Assembly (NCBI GenBank): GCA_944325095.1
Contig: CALUYV010000013.1
Location: 1 to 38,360, forward strand
Direction of reading: 5' to 3'
Source: Candidatus Gastranaerophilales bacterium
GTDB lineage: Bacteria > Cyanobacteriota > Vampirovibrionia > Gastranaerophilales > Gastranaerophilaceae
DNA: 38,360 nt
A program made the translations under genes and the position numbers. The notes under the pieces are model-generated. The model was not told the origin of the DNA, searched no databases, and worked only from the letters and a program-made list of their open reading frames with translations. Below, piece after piece: positions 31,251-38,360 of this stretch. The stretch's first letter is position 1; every line of letters starts with the position of its first letter.

Positions 31251-33765
31251 AATAAGTGAATTAGCAAAAGAACTCGGACTTCCGAGCAAGGAGGTTGTGG
31301 AAAAATTTGCGCAAATAGGTGTAACAAATAAGACTCATTCAAGTACGGTAACTTTCGATCAAATCCGCAGATTAAAAGAATTCATTGCTAACGGCGGCGT
31401 AAAGAAGGTTCAGAAGCCGAAAGCGTTTGTTGTTAAGAAAGCAAAACAACCTGAAGAAACAGCACCGGCAAAAGAAACTGCAGTTGAAGATGTAAAAACT
31501 GAAGAAGAAACGGCTAAAAAGGTTGAAAAAGTTGATATTATAGAACGTCCAAAACAGGCTGAAACAAAGGTTGTCAGCAGATTGGAAATTGTCAGACGCG
31601 CTCCTAAAAAACCGGCAGTTGAAATTAAGCCTGCGACAAAGAAACCTGCCGGCAAAAAATCAGCATCAGAAGGAGATAAAAAACCGTTTGTACGCGGTGA
31701 TAAAAATGCCGGCGAGAAAAAGTCTGCACAGAGCGACAAGTCATCAGCCGAAAACAGAGATTTTTCTTCTAAAAAGCCTATTCAGCGTCGTATAATTCCG
31801 CAGGAAATTTATGAAAATAAATCTCCGATGTCTTTAAATTCAAAACGGCGTTCGGATACAAAGAAAAAAGATAAAGATTTCAATAAAAAAGAAGAACAGG
31901 AAAGAATTTCTTTAGAAAAAGCTGCTGCCCAGCATCATAAAAAGAAAGCGGCAAAAGTTAAAGAAGTTGAAGAGGTAACGCAATTAGTTGTAAACAGAGC
32001 AATGACCATTTCCGAGTTGTCTGAAAAAATCAACAAAACACCTGCCGAAATTGTTAAATTTCTGATGCTTAACGGTGTTATGGCTACTGTTAACCAGTTA
32101 ATTGATGTTGATGTTATCAAAAAAGTTTGTGCAGAATACGGATTGGTTGTTCTGGAAGAAGATTTGGATGCTTATATTGAAGAAGAACTTGAAAAAGAAG
32201 AAAAAGCAAAATCATTAACAGAAGTTGATAAAAAATTATTAAAGAAAAGAGCTCCTGTTATCAGTATTATGGGTCATGTTGACCACGGTAAAACAACTCT
32301 GTTAGATAGTATCAGGGCATCAAAACATAAAATTGTCGCAACAGAAGTCGGCGGAATTACGCAGTCAATAGGTGCATATACCGTATATGTAGGCGATAAT
32401 CATGATAATAAGATTGTCTTTCTTGATACTCCGGGGCACGAAGCGTTTACCGAAATGCGTGCAAGAGGTGCAAAAGCGACAGATATTGCAATTCTTGTTG
32501 TTGCAGCTGATGACGGTATTATGCCTCAGACAATTGAAGCGATTAACCATGCCAAAGCCGCTGAAATTCCTATAATTGTTGCTGTTAACAAAATTGATAA
32601 ACCGGGTGCAAATCCAGATAAAGTTTTGCAGCAGTTGACAGAACACGGTCTTGTTCCGGAAGAATGGGGCGGGGAAACAATTACCGTAAAAGTTTCCGCA
32701 CTTCAAGGAACAGGCATTGACGAATTGCTTGAGTATATTCTTCTTGTAGCAGATGTTCAGGATTTAAAAGCAAATCCGAAAGCGGAAGCATCAGGTGTTG
32801 TAATTGAGGCAAATCTTGATAAAGGTAAGGGTCCTGTTGCTACTTTACTTGTTCAAAACGGAACATTGAGAGCCGGCAATTGTATTGTTGTAGGTACTGC
32901 CTGCGGCAGAGTTAGAGCTTTGTTATCAGACAGCGGTGAAAGAATACAAAAGGCTGAACCATCTACTCCTGTTGAGGTTCTAGGTTTGTCAGAAGTTCCT
33001 CAGGCAGGCGACTATTTTGAAGTTGTTAAAAACGAAAAAGAAATGAAATCAATAGTTGCCGAAAGAAAAGAAAAAGAACGCAATTCAAGATTAGAGGCAA
33101 TGCTCCCTGCACATATAAGACGCGAAGCGGTAGCGGGTGATGATGATATTCCGCAGTTAAATCTTATTATAAAAGCAAATACTCACGGGTCTGCCGAAGC
33201 AGTAGCGCAGGCAATTGCGGCAGTTGAATCAAAAGAAATTGTGACAAAAATAATTCATGTTGGCGTCGGCGACATATCAGAAGCTGATGTTATGCTTGCT
33301 GCGGCATCTAATGCTTTGATTCTCGGATTTACGGTTAAAGAGGACAGCAATGCACTTGCTTCAGCCGAACGGGAAGGTGTAACAATCAAGAAATACGATA
33401 TTATTTATCAATTGCTTGAAGATGTTGAAAAAACGCTGCTATCACTTCTTGAACCGGAAATTAAAGAAGTTGAACTCGGGAAAGCAGAAGTTCGTCAGGT
33501 ATTTACAATCGGTAAAATCAACAAAATTGCCGGCTGCTATGTAACAGAAGGCAAGATTGTCCGCTCAAAAGATGCCGTTATATACAGAAATGGTGAAGAA
33601 ATATTCAGAGGAGCAATTGACCAGTTAAAACGTTTCAAAGATGATGTGAAAGAAGTTGCTCAAGGTTTTGAATGCGGTATTTCTTTCAGCAAATTCAATG
33701 ATATTGAAGTAGGGGATATTATAGAAGTTTCTACAAAAGAAGAAGTGGAAAGAAAATCTCTGTAG
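31231..33765 (+). CDS. infB: Translation initiation factor IF-2
   Basis: IF-2 is a GTPase that brings fMet-tRNA to the 30S P site and promotes subunit joining. The 844-residue protein starts with an IF2_N helix ([17 protein letters not shown]). A Lys/Ala/Glu-rich linker of about 200 residues and a second IF2_N module (about 255-310) follow. The G domain runs from about 345, with G1 [10 protein letters not shown] at 348-357, G3 DTPGHEAF, G4 NKIDKP and G5 SALQGTG. Domains II, III and the C-terminal tRNA-binding domain ([23 protein letters not shown]) finish it. ATG 31231 has AAAGGA upstream and overlaps ylxR. Confidence 0.98.
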   Translation: MGYETVRISELAKELGLPSKEVVEKFAQIGVTNKTHSSTVTFDQIRRLKEFIANGGVKKVQKPKAFVVKKAKQPEETAPAKETAVEDVKTEEETAKKVEKVDIIERPKQAETKVVSRLEIVRRAPKKPAVEIKPATKKPAGKKSASEGDKKPFVRGDKNAGEKKSAQSDKSSAENRDFSSKKPIQRRIIPQEIYENKSPMSLNSKRRSDTKKKDKDFNKKEEQERISLEKAAAQHHKKKAAKVKEVEEVTQLVVNRAMTISELSEKINKTPAEIVKFLMLNGVMATVNQLIDVDVIKKVCAEYGLVVLEEDLDAYIEEELEKEEKAKSLTEVDKKLLKKRAPVISIMGHVDHGKTTLLDSIRASKHKIVATEVGGITQSIGAYTVYVGDNHDNKIVFLDTPGHEAFTEMRARGAKATDIAILVVAADDGIMPQTIEAINHAKAAEIPIIVAVNKIDKPGANPDKVLQQLTEHGLVPEEWGGETITVKVSALQGTGIDELLEYILLVADVQDLKANPKAEASGVVIEANLDKGKGPVATLLVQNGTLRAGNCIVVGTACGRVRALLSDSGERIQKAEPSTPVEVLGLSEVPQAGDYFEVVKNEKEMKSIVAERKEKERNSRLEAMLPAHIRREAVAGDDDIPQLNLIIKANTHGSAEAVAQAIAAVESKEIVTKIIHVGVGDISEADVMLAAASNALILGFTVKEDSNALASAEREGVTIKKYDIIYQLLEDVEKTLLSLLEPEIKEVELGKAEVRQVFTIGKINKIAGCYVTEGKIVRSKDAVIYRNGEEIFRGAIDQLKRFKDDVKEVAQGFECGISFSKFNDIEVGDIIEVSTKEEVERKSL

Positions 33766-33793
33766 AAATTTAATCGGGTAGGAGAATATTGAT

Positions 33794-34411
33794 ATGACAA
33801 ATATTTTTAAAATAGATACACCAATACGCAGAAGTCTGTATTTTGTGATTTCTACGCTAGTTACAATTGCTGTTGTTATTGAAGGGCAGGTTATTTCGCC
33901 ATGGACAATTGATGTTTTGAATAATAATACTATACTCATAAACATCATTGAAGTTTCGATATACCTGTTTTTTACTTATATATATTTTACAACGGATAGT
34001 AAGAGAATCTGGCAGATATGCGGCAGCAAACAACTGGGAATTGTCACAGCAGCCTGTGCATGTTTTGTAAAAGTATTAAATGATGTGTTGTTTTATTTCA
34101 AGATAATTGATGTTCAAATCGGAATGATATTTTTCGGGTTGTTGTTCATATATTATCTTTTCATATTATTTCTTCCAAAAGACAGCCTTGTTGCTTTTGT
34201 TGCGGATATGAGCGGTTCCGGTGAAAAAAATGATAATAAATCAGATGATTCAGAGTCTTTGGAAGGCGAATCTTCTTCTGAGGAAGAAAATGCTGAAACA
34301 GTTGAAAATATCGAACAGCCTGAAAATTCTGAAAATGACGGGCAGCAAACAGATGCAGCCCCGGAACAGCAGCAGGAAAATACAGAGAATAATCAGGAAG
34401 AAAATAAGTAG
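33794..34411 (+). CDS. Hypothetical membrane protein with a long acidic tail
   Basis: No family recognised. The 205-residue protein has four hydrophobic segments at about 13-32, 44-66 (NTILINIIEVSIYLFFTYIY in part), 78-97 and 108-128. Residues about 137-205 are a polar tail rich in Glu, Asn, Gln, Ser and Asp, with almost no hydrophobic residues. GGAG stands 9 nt before the ATG, and the gene follows infB by 28 nt, where rbfA is often found; it bears no similarity to RbfA. Co-transcription with infB is likely. It ends 21-24 nt before a bidirectional hairpin. Confidence 0.78.
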   Translation: MTNIFKIDTPIRRSLYFVISTLVTIAVVIEGQVISPWTIDVLNNNTILINIIEVSIYLFFTYIYFTTDSKRIWQICGSKQLGIVTAACACFVKVLNDVLFYFKIIDVQIGMIFFGLLFIYYLFILFLPKDSLVAFVADMSGSGEKNDNKSDDSESLEGESSSEEENAETVENIEQPENSENDGQQTDAAPEQQQENTENNQEENK

Positions 34412-34434
34412 AGTTTAATTTTTACAAAGACAAA

Positions 34435-34468
34435 AAGCCGGAACTTGAGCAAGTACCGGTTTCTTTTA
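34435..34468. terminator. Bidirectional terminator between convergent genes
   Basis: AAGCCGG (34435-34441) pairs with CCGGTTT (34456-34462, one G-T pair). The inner ACT-AGT pairing continues the stem past an A-A mismatch around a 6-nt loop. TTCTTTT follows on the plus strand and a CTTTTTG run on the minus strand. It serves both the infB operon and the parvulin operon. Confidence 0.78.
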
Positions 34469-34480
34469 TTTTTAATAAGA

Positions 34481-34939
34481 TTACATATTTTCCTCAAAAA
34501 TATATTTATCTATTATTGTGCAGGCATCGTATATAAATTCTTTACAAGGTCGTTCTTTGTAGTATTGAGGTGTTCTTTTTGTCGGAATGAAAGAACTGTT
34601 TTCATCTCTATCCAGCCCCAGAAGTTCACGGCAGATTATTGTACCGTGTTTTTCTTTGAATTTTTGAGCAAGTGTTTGGATTAACTGGTAATGTTTCCCT
34701 TTGATGTCATCGTTGTTGTTTTCTGTATAGCCTTTGGCAAGTCCCGCAATCATAAACATTGCACTTACAGCCCCGCATACTTCCCGCAGTCTGCCCATTC
34801 CGCCGCCGAAAGAGGAAGAAAGTTTTAATGCGGTTTCCGTATCTATTCCGAATTTCTCGGAATAAACCATAAAGACTGATTGTGCGCAGTTGTATCCGTT
34901 TTCAAAGTTGTTTGCTGCTTTTTCTGGGTTTGTTGTCAT
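34481..34939 (-). CDS. C_GCAxxG_C_C-family redox-type protein
   Basis: The 152-residue protein matches the C_GCAxxG_C_C family. The N-terminal helix ends GYNCAQSV, then GGGMGRLREVCGAVSAMFMIAG gives the family's CGA-x-x-G segment (CGAVSAMFMIAG). Two further cysteines lie in TIICRELLG and RPCKEFIYDACTIID, so five cysteines could bind a metal or form a redox centre. No signal peptide, so cytosolic. It is the last gene of the minus-strand operon, 2 nt after the SpoU methyltransferase, and ends 10-20 nt from the bidirectional terminator. Biochemical role of the family is unknown to me. Confidence 0.87.
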   Translation of the reverse strand: MTTNPEKAANNFENGYNCAQSVFMVYSEKFGIDTETALKLSSSFGGGMGRLREVCGAVSAMFMIAGLAKGYTENNNDDIKGKHYQLIQTLAQKFKEKHGTIICRELLGLDRDENSSFIPTKRTPQYYKERPCKEFIYDACTIIDKYIFEENM

Positions 34940-34941
34940 AA

Positions 34942-35691
34942 TTACTCTCCAAAAAGTTCATATAAAATAATCGAAACGGAAACGGCAAGATTTAAAGATT
35001 CAACAGTTTCAGCCATTTCAATTTTAACAGAATTCGTTGAGAATTTGATTAATTCGTCGGATAATCCCGCTGCTTCGCTGCCGAACATGATTAGGGCAGG
35101 GAATTTTATGTCGAAATTTTTTAGAAAATTTTTGCTTCTCGGCAATGTCGCAATACGTTGAAAATTTCCAAAAATTTGCTCTAACAGGTTAAAATCTTTA
35201 ATCTGGAAGATAGGTATTTTCCAGAGATTGCCAACCGAGGCTCTGACACATTTCGGGTTATAAATGTCTGTGCTGTCGCCGTATAACACTATTGCTTCTG
35301 CTTGGAAGGCTACGGCTGTGCGCAGTATAGTTCCAAGATTGCCCAAATCTTTTATTTCTTCCAGCAGCACAACTTTTTTTGCTTTTTTTAGAACATCAAA
35401 ATCATAAATTTTTTGTATTCCTACCGCGACGGATTCCGGTGCTGTTTCGGTTGTGGAAAGTTTTTTTAATACCGGTTCTGTTGTTTCTATCAGAATATTC
35501 TTTGCAAAATTATATTCTTGTATTTTATTTTTATTGACAAATATTTTCTCAATAATTATGCCGGAATCAAAGGCTTCTTTTATCGCTTTGTATCCTTCCA
35601 GCAGAAATTTTTTTTCTGAATTGCGGTACTTTTTTTGCTGCAATTTTGCTGTATTTTTAACAATTTCGTTATTTACGCTGGTGATTTCCAT
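34942..35691 (-). CDS. TrmH/SpoU-family RNA 2'-O-methyltransferase
   Basis: The 249-residue protein methylates ribose 2'-OH in rRNA or tRNA using SAM through a trefoil knot. An N-terminal substrate-binding domain (about 1-95, KKYRNSEKKFLLEGYKAIKEA) precedes the knot motifs: EEIKDLGNLGTILRTA (motif 1, Asn and Arg), MFGSEAAGLSDELI (motif 2) and MAETVESLNLAVSVSIILYE (motif 3). The closest functional type is RlmB/TsnR-like, but the target nucleoside cannot be assigned from the sequence. Its ATG overlaps the pepP-type stop by 1 nt (TAATG), so translation is coupled. The C-terminus abuts the C_GCAxxG_C_C gene by 2 nt. Confidence 0.93.
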   Translation of the reverse strand: MEITSVNNEIVKNTAKLQQKKYRNSEKKFLLEGYKAIKEAFDSGIIIEKIFVNKNKIQEYNFAKNILIETTEPVLKKLSTTETAPESVAVGIQKIYDFDVLKKAKKVVLLEEIKDLGNLGTILRTAVAFQAEAIVLYGDSTDIYNPKCVRASVGNLWKIPIFQIKDFNLLEQIFGNFQRIATLPRSKNFLKNFDIKFPALIMFGSEAAGLSDELIKFSTNSVKIEMAETVESLNLAVSVSIILYELFGE

Positions 35692-37262
35692 TATAACACC
35701 TCAAATTCTTCCAGTTGGACTTTTTCCTGCGGTGTCAGCATGTCAAAATTGATTAATTTTTTCTCATAGTTCATTCTTACAAAAGAATGTATTTGATTAT
35801 CTTTGAAATAACATGAATTTTCCAGTCTTACACCGAAAGCCCCTTCTTTATAAAGTCCGGGTTCTATGGAAAAACACATCCCTTCTTTGAGAGGTGTTTT
35901 TGAAAGTTCGTGCGGGCTTAATTTTGGCGGGAATTCATGTACATTTATTCCTATTCCGTGCCCCAGTCCGTGATTGAATACAAATCCGTTCAAATCAAAA
36001 GTTTCAAACAGTTTATGAACAGGATAGTCAATATCATATCCGCTTACCGGTCTTTGCGGATTTGTTTTTGCATAATTGTAAGCGAGTAAAAATGCTTTTA
36101 AAACATAAGTATATATTTTTTTGTGTAATTCCGACGGTTCGCCTTTTACAAATACTCTTGTTATGTCTGTTGCAAGTCCGCCATCAAAATATGCTCCGCA
36201 GTCAATGAGTACAAGGCTTCCTTCTGTTATGATTTCATCTTTTGATGATTTTGAGTAATGTGCAAGAGCGGAATTTTTATCTTTTGCGACAATGGGTTTG
36301 AAACTTAGCCCTGCAGCACCCTGTTTTATAAATTCCGTTTCCAATTTTTGGGCAATATCAAATTCTGAAATATTACTGCTTTTTTCAATGTAATCACGAA
36401 CGGCTTTTAATGCATTGTCTGTTTTTTGAAAGGCTTTTTTCAGATGTTCAAGTTCTGTATCGTTTTTCTGCGCTTTCATTATTTGAACCGGATTTTCTTT
36501 CATTTCAACGGCATTATTGCCGAGAAGCCGGTATTCATAAGCATTTATTGAGGACTTATCAATATAAACTTTTTTATTTATATTTTTTAAATCGTGTTCT
36601 AAATTTTTTAATCCTTCTCCGGAGTACAAAGTGTTTTTATCTTTACAGATAATTGCACGGGCAGTAATTTTAGCGGAAAAATTTTGTGAAAAATTCCTTT
36701 TGTTATACAGGTATGAAACTTCGTCCAAATCCGTAATATAGATGCATTCATCCGATTTTAGATTTTGTGAAATCTTTTGTATTTTTTCTTCCGGCGTCAG
36801 TCCCGTTAATGAAATATCAAGTGTAATATCTTTGTTATTTTTTCTTTGGATTTCAGTATCCAGAGGGTCTGTATTTAATAATTTTATATTTCTTTTTGCT
36901 TTAAAAAATTCATATTTATTTTGTGAAAGTTTTTTTGCGAAAACTCCCAATGTTTCATATTCAGGGATTAATTTAATAATTTCTTCCTGTTCGCTTTGAT
37001 TATTTTTGAGTTTTACCACAGTAACAATTTCATGGTTGACTTCCTGATCTGCCTGAATGTGATATCGTCCGTCAACAAACTGGTATATTCTGTCCGGAGT
37101 AACAAGTGCTTCTCCGGTTGAGCCGGAAAAGTTTGTGAGTTTGTAACGGGAATTTTCTTCCGGCGAATTATATTCTACAAGAAATTCGTTTGTTGAATTT
37201 ACAAGCAGATATTTTATATCGTTGTCATCCATGAAATTTTTAATTACTGTGATAGTATCCAT
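35691..37262 (-). CDS. M24-family aminopeptidase P (Xaa-Pro aminopeptidase)
   Basis: This metallopeptidase releases the N-terminal residue from peptides with proline second. The 523-residue protein has an N-terminal creatinase-like domain (about 5-135, LVNSTNEFLVE), a middle region (about 160-270, similar fold) and a pita-bread catalytic domain (about 275-500). The dinuclear metal ligands appear: D354 and D366 in LIDCGAYFDGGLATDITR, H435 in HGLGHGIGINVHEF, E467 in SIEPGLY and E481 in VRLENS. The long N-terminal part resembles the eukaryotic APP1-like type rather than the 440-residue E. coli PepP. Its ATG is 2 nt after the parvulin stop. Confidence 0.94.
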   Translation of the reverse strand: MDTITVIKNFMDDNDIKYLLVNSTNEFLVEYNSPEENSRYKLTNFSGSTGEALVTPDRIYQFVDGRYHIQADQEVNHEIVTVVKLKNNQSEQEEIIKLIPEYETLGVFAKKLSQNKYEFFKAKRNIKLLNTDPLDTEIQRKNNKDITLDISLTGLTPEEKIQKISQNLKSDECIYITDLDEVSYLYNKRNFSQNFSAKITARAIICKDKNTLYSGEGLKNLEHDLKNINKKVYIDKSSINAYEYRLLGNNAVEMKENPVQIMKAQKNDTELEHLKKAFQKTDNALKAVRDYIEKSSNISEFDIAQKLETEFIKQGAAGLSFKPIVAKDKNSALAHYSKSSKDEIITEGSLVLIDCGAYFDGGLATDITRVFVKGEPSELHKKIYTYVLKAFLLAYNYAKTNPQRPVSGYDIDYPVHKLFETFDLNGFVFNHGLGHGIGINVHEFPPKLSPHELSKTPLKEGMCFSIEPGLYKEGAFGVRLENSCYFKDNQIHSFVRMNYEKKLINFDMLTPQEKVQLEEFEVL

Positions 37263-37264
37263 AA

Positions 37265-37546
37265 TTAATTTTTGTCAGTTAATTGAATTAAGTGCCATCC
37301 GAATTGAGTTTGAACCGGCTGCGAAATTTCACCCACATTCAGGCTGAATGCAGCATCTTCAAACGGCTTAACCATCATGCCTTTTCCGAAAAATCCAAGG
37401 TCCCCGCCGTTTTGACCTGATGGACAAAGAGATTTTTCTTCTGCAATTTTTGCAAAAGATGCACCGTTTTGAATTTCATCATAGAGTTTTTTTGCTTCCT
37501 CTTCTGTTTTTACCAAAATATGGCTTGCTCTGATTGATGTTGTCAT
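37265..37546 (-). CDS. Single-domain parvulin peptidyl-prolyl isomerase
   Basis: A 93-residue cytosolic cis-trans prolyl isomerase, like E. coli PpiC. The whole domain is visible: ASHILVKTEEEAKKLYDEIQ, FAKIAEEKSLCPSGQNGGDLGFFGKG, VKPFEDAAFSL, then GEISQPVQTQFGWHLIQL. It lacks the SurA chaperone region and signal peptide. The frame is open upstream to 37639, but AGGAG 8 nt before ATG 37546 fixes the start and a strong promoter lies just upstream. It is the first gene of the four-gene minus-strand operon. Confidence 0.95.
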   Translation of the reverse strand: MTTSIRASHILVKTEEEAKKLYDEIQNGASFAKIAEEKSLCPSGQNGGDLGFFGKGMMVKPFEDAAFSLNVGEISQPVQTQFGWHLIQLTDKN

Positions 37547-37576
37547 AATTTTACTCCTGTTAATCTTTACCGGATA

Positions 37577-37605
37577 ATTATAAAATAAAAAGGCTTGTCT
37601 TGCAA
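37577..37605 (-). promoter_or_regulatory. Promoter of the parvulin-M24-SpoU operon
   Basis: Minus strand: TTGCAA (37605-37600), a 17-nt spacer and a perfect TATAAT (37582-37577). The predicted start at about 37570 gives a roughly 24-nt leader with AGGAG before ATG 37546. Confidence 0.75.
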
Positions 37606-37622
37606 ACATCAACAAAACAAGC
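37583..37622 (-). terminator. Candidate minus-strand terminator
   Basis: On the minus strand GCTTGT (37622-37617) pairs with ACAAGC (37598-37593) around an 18-nt loop, followed by CTTTTTATTTTA. It would stop transcripts arriving from the inverted-repeat element or methyltransferase side. The loop is long, and the sequence is also part of the parvulin promoter. Confidence 0.35.
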
Positions 37623-37660
37623 TGGAAGTTATAAAACATGAAAAATTTTCTGATTAAAGT

Positions 37661-37744
37661 GTAAGTTCAAAATGTTTATACCAAACCGCAAAAAGAAAAA
37701 TCTTGTCGCAACCCCGAAAAAGTGCCTGGACAATTTGAACTTAC
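37661..37744. repeat. 84-bp element bounded by 11-bp perfect inverted repeats
   Basis: GTAAGTTCAAA (37661-37671) and TTTGAACTTAC (37734-37744) are perfect inverted repeats enclosing 62 bp. The pairing can extend outward (AAAGT) past a 2-nt bulge. The interior is A-rich with CCGCAAAAAG and CGCAACCCCG and has no ORF. Candidates are a MITE-like relic of a mobile element, a structured RNA or a long-stem terminator. No target duplication is obvious. This element and the parvulin promoter are all I see in the gene-free stretch 37547-37931. Confidence 0.45.
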
Positions 37745-37931
37745 TTTATTATTTTAAACTGTCATGTGTAGAAATTTCACCATTCCGCAGAATAAATTTT
37801 GTTGTAATTCTGTTAGTATTTTTTACTAATTAAAAAGTATTATAATTTTCGGAATGAAATATGTGAACTAATATAGCAATTTCCACTAATAATATCCGGC
37901 GGAAATATATAGAATTCCTTAAACAAGAGTC

Positions 37932-37960
37932 TTGATTTTCCAATTTTTTTATTGTAGGAT
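37932..37960 (+). promoter_or_regulatory. Candidate tRNA-Gly promoter
   Basis: TTGATT (37932-37937), a 17-nt spacer and TAGGAT (37955-37960), 25 nt before the tRNA. The ATTGT...ACAAT symmetry around it is noted only in the rejected list. Confidence 0.5.
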
Positions 37961-37985
37961 AACAATTGTAGAGCAAATACTTCAT

Positions 37986-38061
37986 GCGGAAGTAGCTCAG
38001 TTGGTAGAGCGTCTGCCTTCCAAGCAGGCTGTCGCGAGTTCGAGTCTCGTCTTCCGCTCCA
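37986..38061 (+). tRNA. tRNA-Gly (anticodon TCC)
   Basis: A complete cloverleaf. The acceptor stem GCGGAAG (37986-37992) pairs with CTTCCGC (38051-38057), discriminator T, then encoded CCA to 38061. The anticodon loop CTTCCAA has TCC at 38019-38021. GTAGCTCAGTTGGTAGAGC forms the D arm and GAGTTCGAGTCTC the T arm. It decodes GGA and GGG. The encoded CCA is more like a Firmicutes or Proteobacteria-style gene than those of photosynthetic Cyanobacteria. Confidence 0.98.
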
Positions 38062-38077
38062 TTTAAAAAGCAGTAAT

Positions 38078-38116
38078 ATCGGACTTTTTACAGAATTGTA
38101 AAATGTTCGATTTTTT
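38078..38116 (+). terminator. tRNA-Gly terminator
   Basis: ATCGGAC (38078-38084) pairs with GTTCGAT (38105-38111, one G-T), then across a T-T mismatch TTTTACA (38086-38092) pairs perfectly with TGTAAAA (38097-38103) around GAAT. A six-T tract follows. The stem is 15 bp long. Confidence 0.88.
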
Positions 38117-38186
38117 AATTTCTGCAATTTTTCCAACATTTTTCCAACTTTTTTTACCACGCTGAAAAGTTTTATCTGTATAGAAA

Positions 38187-38360
38187 TCAAGTTGTCAACT
38201 GTTGATACATTTGCATCAGGCGGGCGACGGTCTCTGATTCGGTCAGCCAGCGGAATTTGCCGGTTTGTTCATCTTTTATGCGGAATCCGTAAGCTTCCAT
38301 AACAGCTTTGTCATTTTCCTGATGTGCTTTTCTGAGTTCAGGCGGCATTGTAAGTTCATC
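38187..38360 (-). CDS. C-terminus of a MmeI/YeeA-type N6-adenine DNA methyltransferase (partial)
   Basis: Minus-strand frame open from the window edge to TGA at 38189-38187, giving 57 residues. The first part, LTMPPELRKAHQENDKAV followed by MEAYGF, is the C-terminal signature (LTMPPxLxKAHxxLDxAVDxAYG) of large class I SAM-dependent DNA methyltransferases of the MmeI/YeeA type, which include type IIL restriction-modification and BREX/DISARM-like enzymes. The catalytic and recognition domains lie outside the window. GC is about 47% over 38221-38340, clearly above its AT-rich neighbours, pointing to horizontal origin. It sits right after the 3' end of tRNA-Gly, a classic integration hotspot. Confidence 0.82.
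   Translation of the reverse strand, partial: DELTMPPELRKAHQENDKAVMEAYGFRIKDEQTGKFRWLTESETVARLMQMYQQLTT

Noticed and set aside
31410..31739. Antisense ORF with hydrophobic composition in the infB linker
   Set aside because: Antisense of Lys/Ala/Glu codons always looks Phe/Ser/Leu-rich; no start signals.
37547..37639. Frame-open N-terminal extension of the parvulin gene
   Set aside because: The extension is out of line with the family, lies across the promoter, and ATG 37546 has a good AGGAG.
37951..37966. Lac-operator-like GGATAACAATT symmetry in the tRNA promoter
   Set aside because: The match is half-site only (5 bp arms) and easily explained by an AT-rich promoter; no LacI-type gene here.
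37840..38190. Minus-strand ORF of 116 residues running across the tRNA
   Set aside because: It is the antisense of tRNA-Gly; the GRRDSNSRQPAWKADALPTELLPH-type peptide is the well-known false ORF produced by tRNA genes.

Overview
The window is AT-rich bacterial chromosome with standard-code genes, short gaps and small operons on both strands. The best fit is a gut-type relative of Cyanobacteria (Gastranaerophilales / Vampirovibrionia, formerly Melainabacteria). This rests on the low GC, the crtE-type prenyl synthase followed by a divergent-PAP2 (DUF212) gene as I recall from Cyanobacteria, flhB and a FliA-like sigma factor outside a flagellar cluster, and several short hydrophobic or pilin-like proteins of unknown family. 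This placement is inference; no marker-gene tree could be run.

Layout, left to right. 1-5.2 kb: rlmN, an unknown hydrophobic protein, dapF, the rpsF-ssb-rpsR operon, a nucleotidyltransferase/DUF4037 gene and a small secreted protein. 5.2-7.4 kb: a 57-residue small protein with a very strong terminator, an unexplained structured intergenic element, then a NarL-type response regulator and a soluble histidine kinase separated by a terminator-like hairpin. 7.5-13.3 kb: surface-glycan genes (a Stealth-DUF4422 fusion, galE, an MsbA-type ABC exporter) and thrC. 13.3-16.3 kb, minus strand: a pilin-like membrane protein, mscL with a zinc-ribbon tail, two tandem paralogous membrane proteins, and tag.

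16.4-22.2 kb: a secreted 1292-residue TPR protein with a very long acidic disordered tail, then flhB and a FliA-like sigma factor. 22.2-27.6 kb: rsgA, a prenyl synthase, DUF212, an OmpR/HisKA two-component pair and tadA. 27.6-34.4 kb: a DUF721 gene divergent from nrnA-yihY, then prfA-ylxR-infB and an acidic-tailed membrane protein. 34.5-37.5 kb, minus strand: a four-gene operon (parvulin, M24 peptidase, SpoU methyltransferase, C_GCAxxG_C_C protein). 37.6-38.36 kb: an 84-bp inverted-repeat element, tRNA-Gly(TCC) with promoter and terminator, and the C-terminus of a MmeI/YeeA-type DNA methyltransferase in visibly higher-GC sequence, a probable edge of an accessory island.

The most interesting sequence-level signal is a recurring promoter geometry. 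tag, nrnA, prfA and rlmN each have a -10-like hexamer ending exactly 6 nt before the ATG and a -35-like hexamer about 16-17 nt further upstream, with no convincing Shine-Dalgarno sequence. This predicts leaderless mRNAs. Genes such as dapF, thrC, the OmpR regulator and the parvulin operon have similar promoters but ordinary SD-containing leaders. Housekeeping translation genes dominate the window; I saw no CRISPR array, complete insertion sequence or complete defence system.
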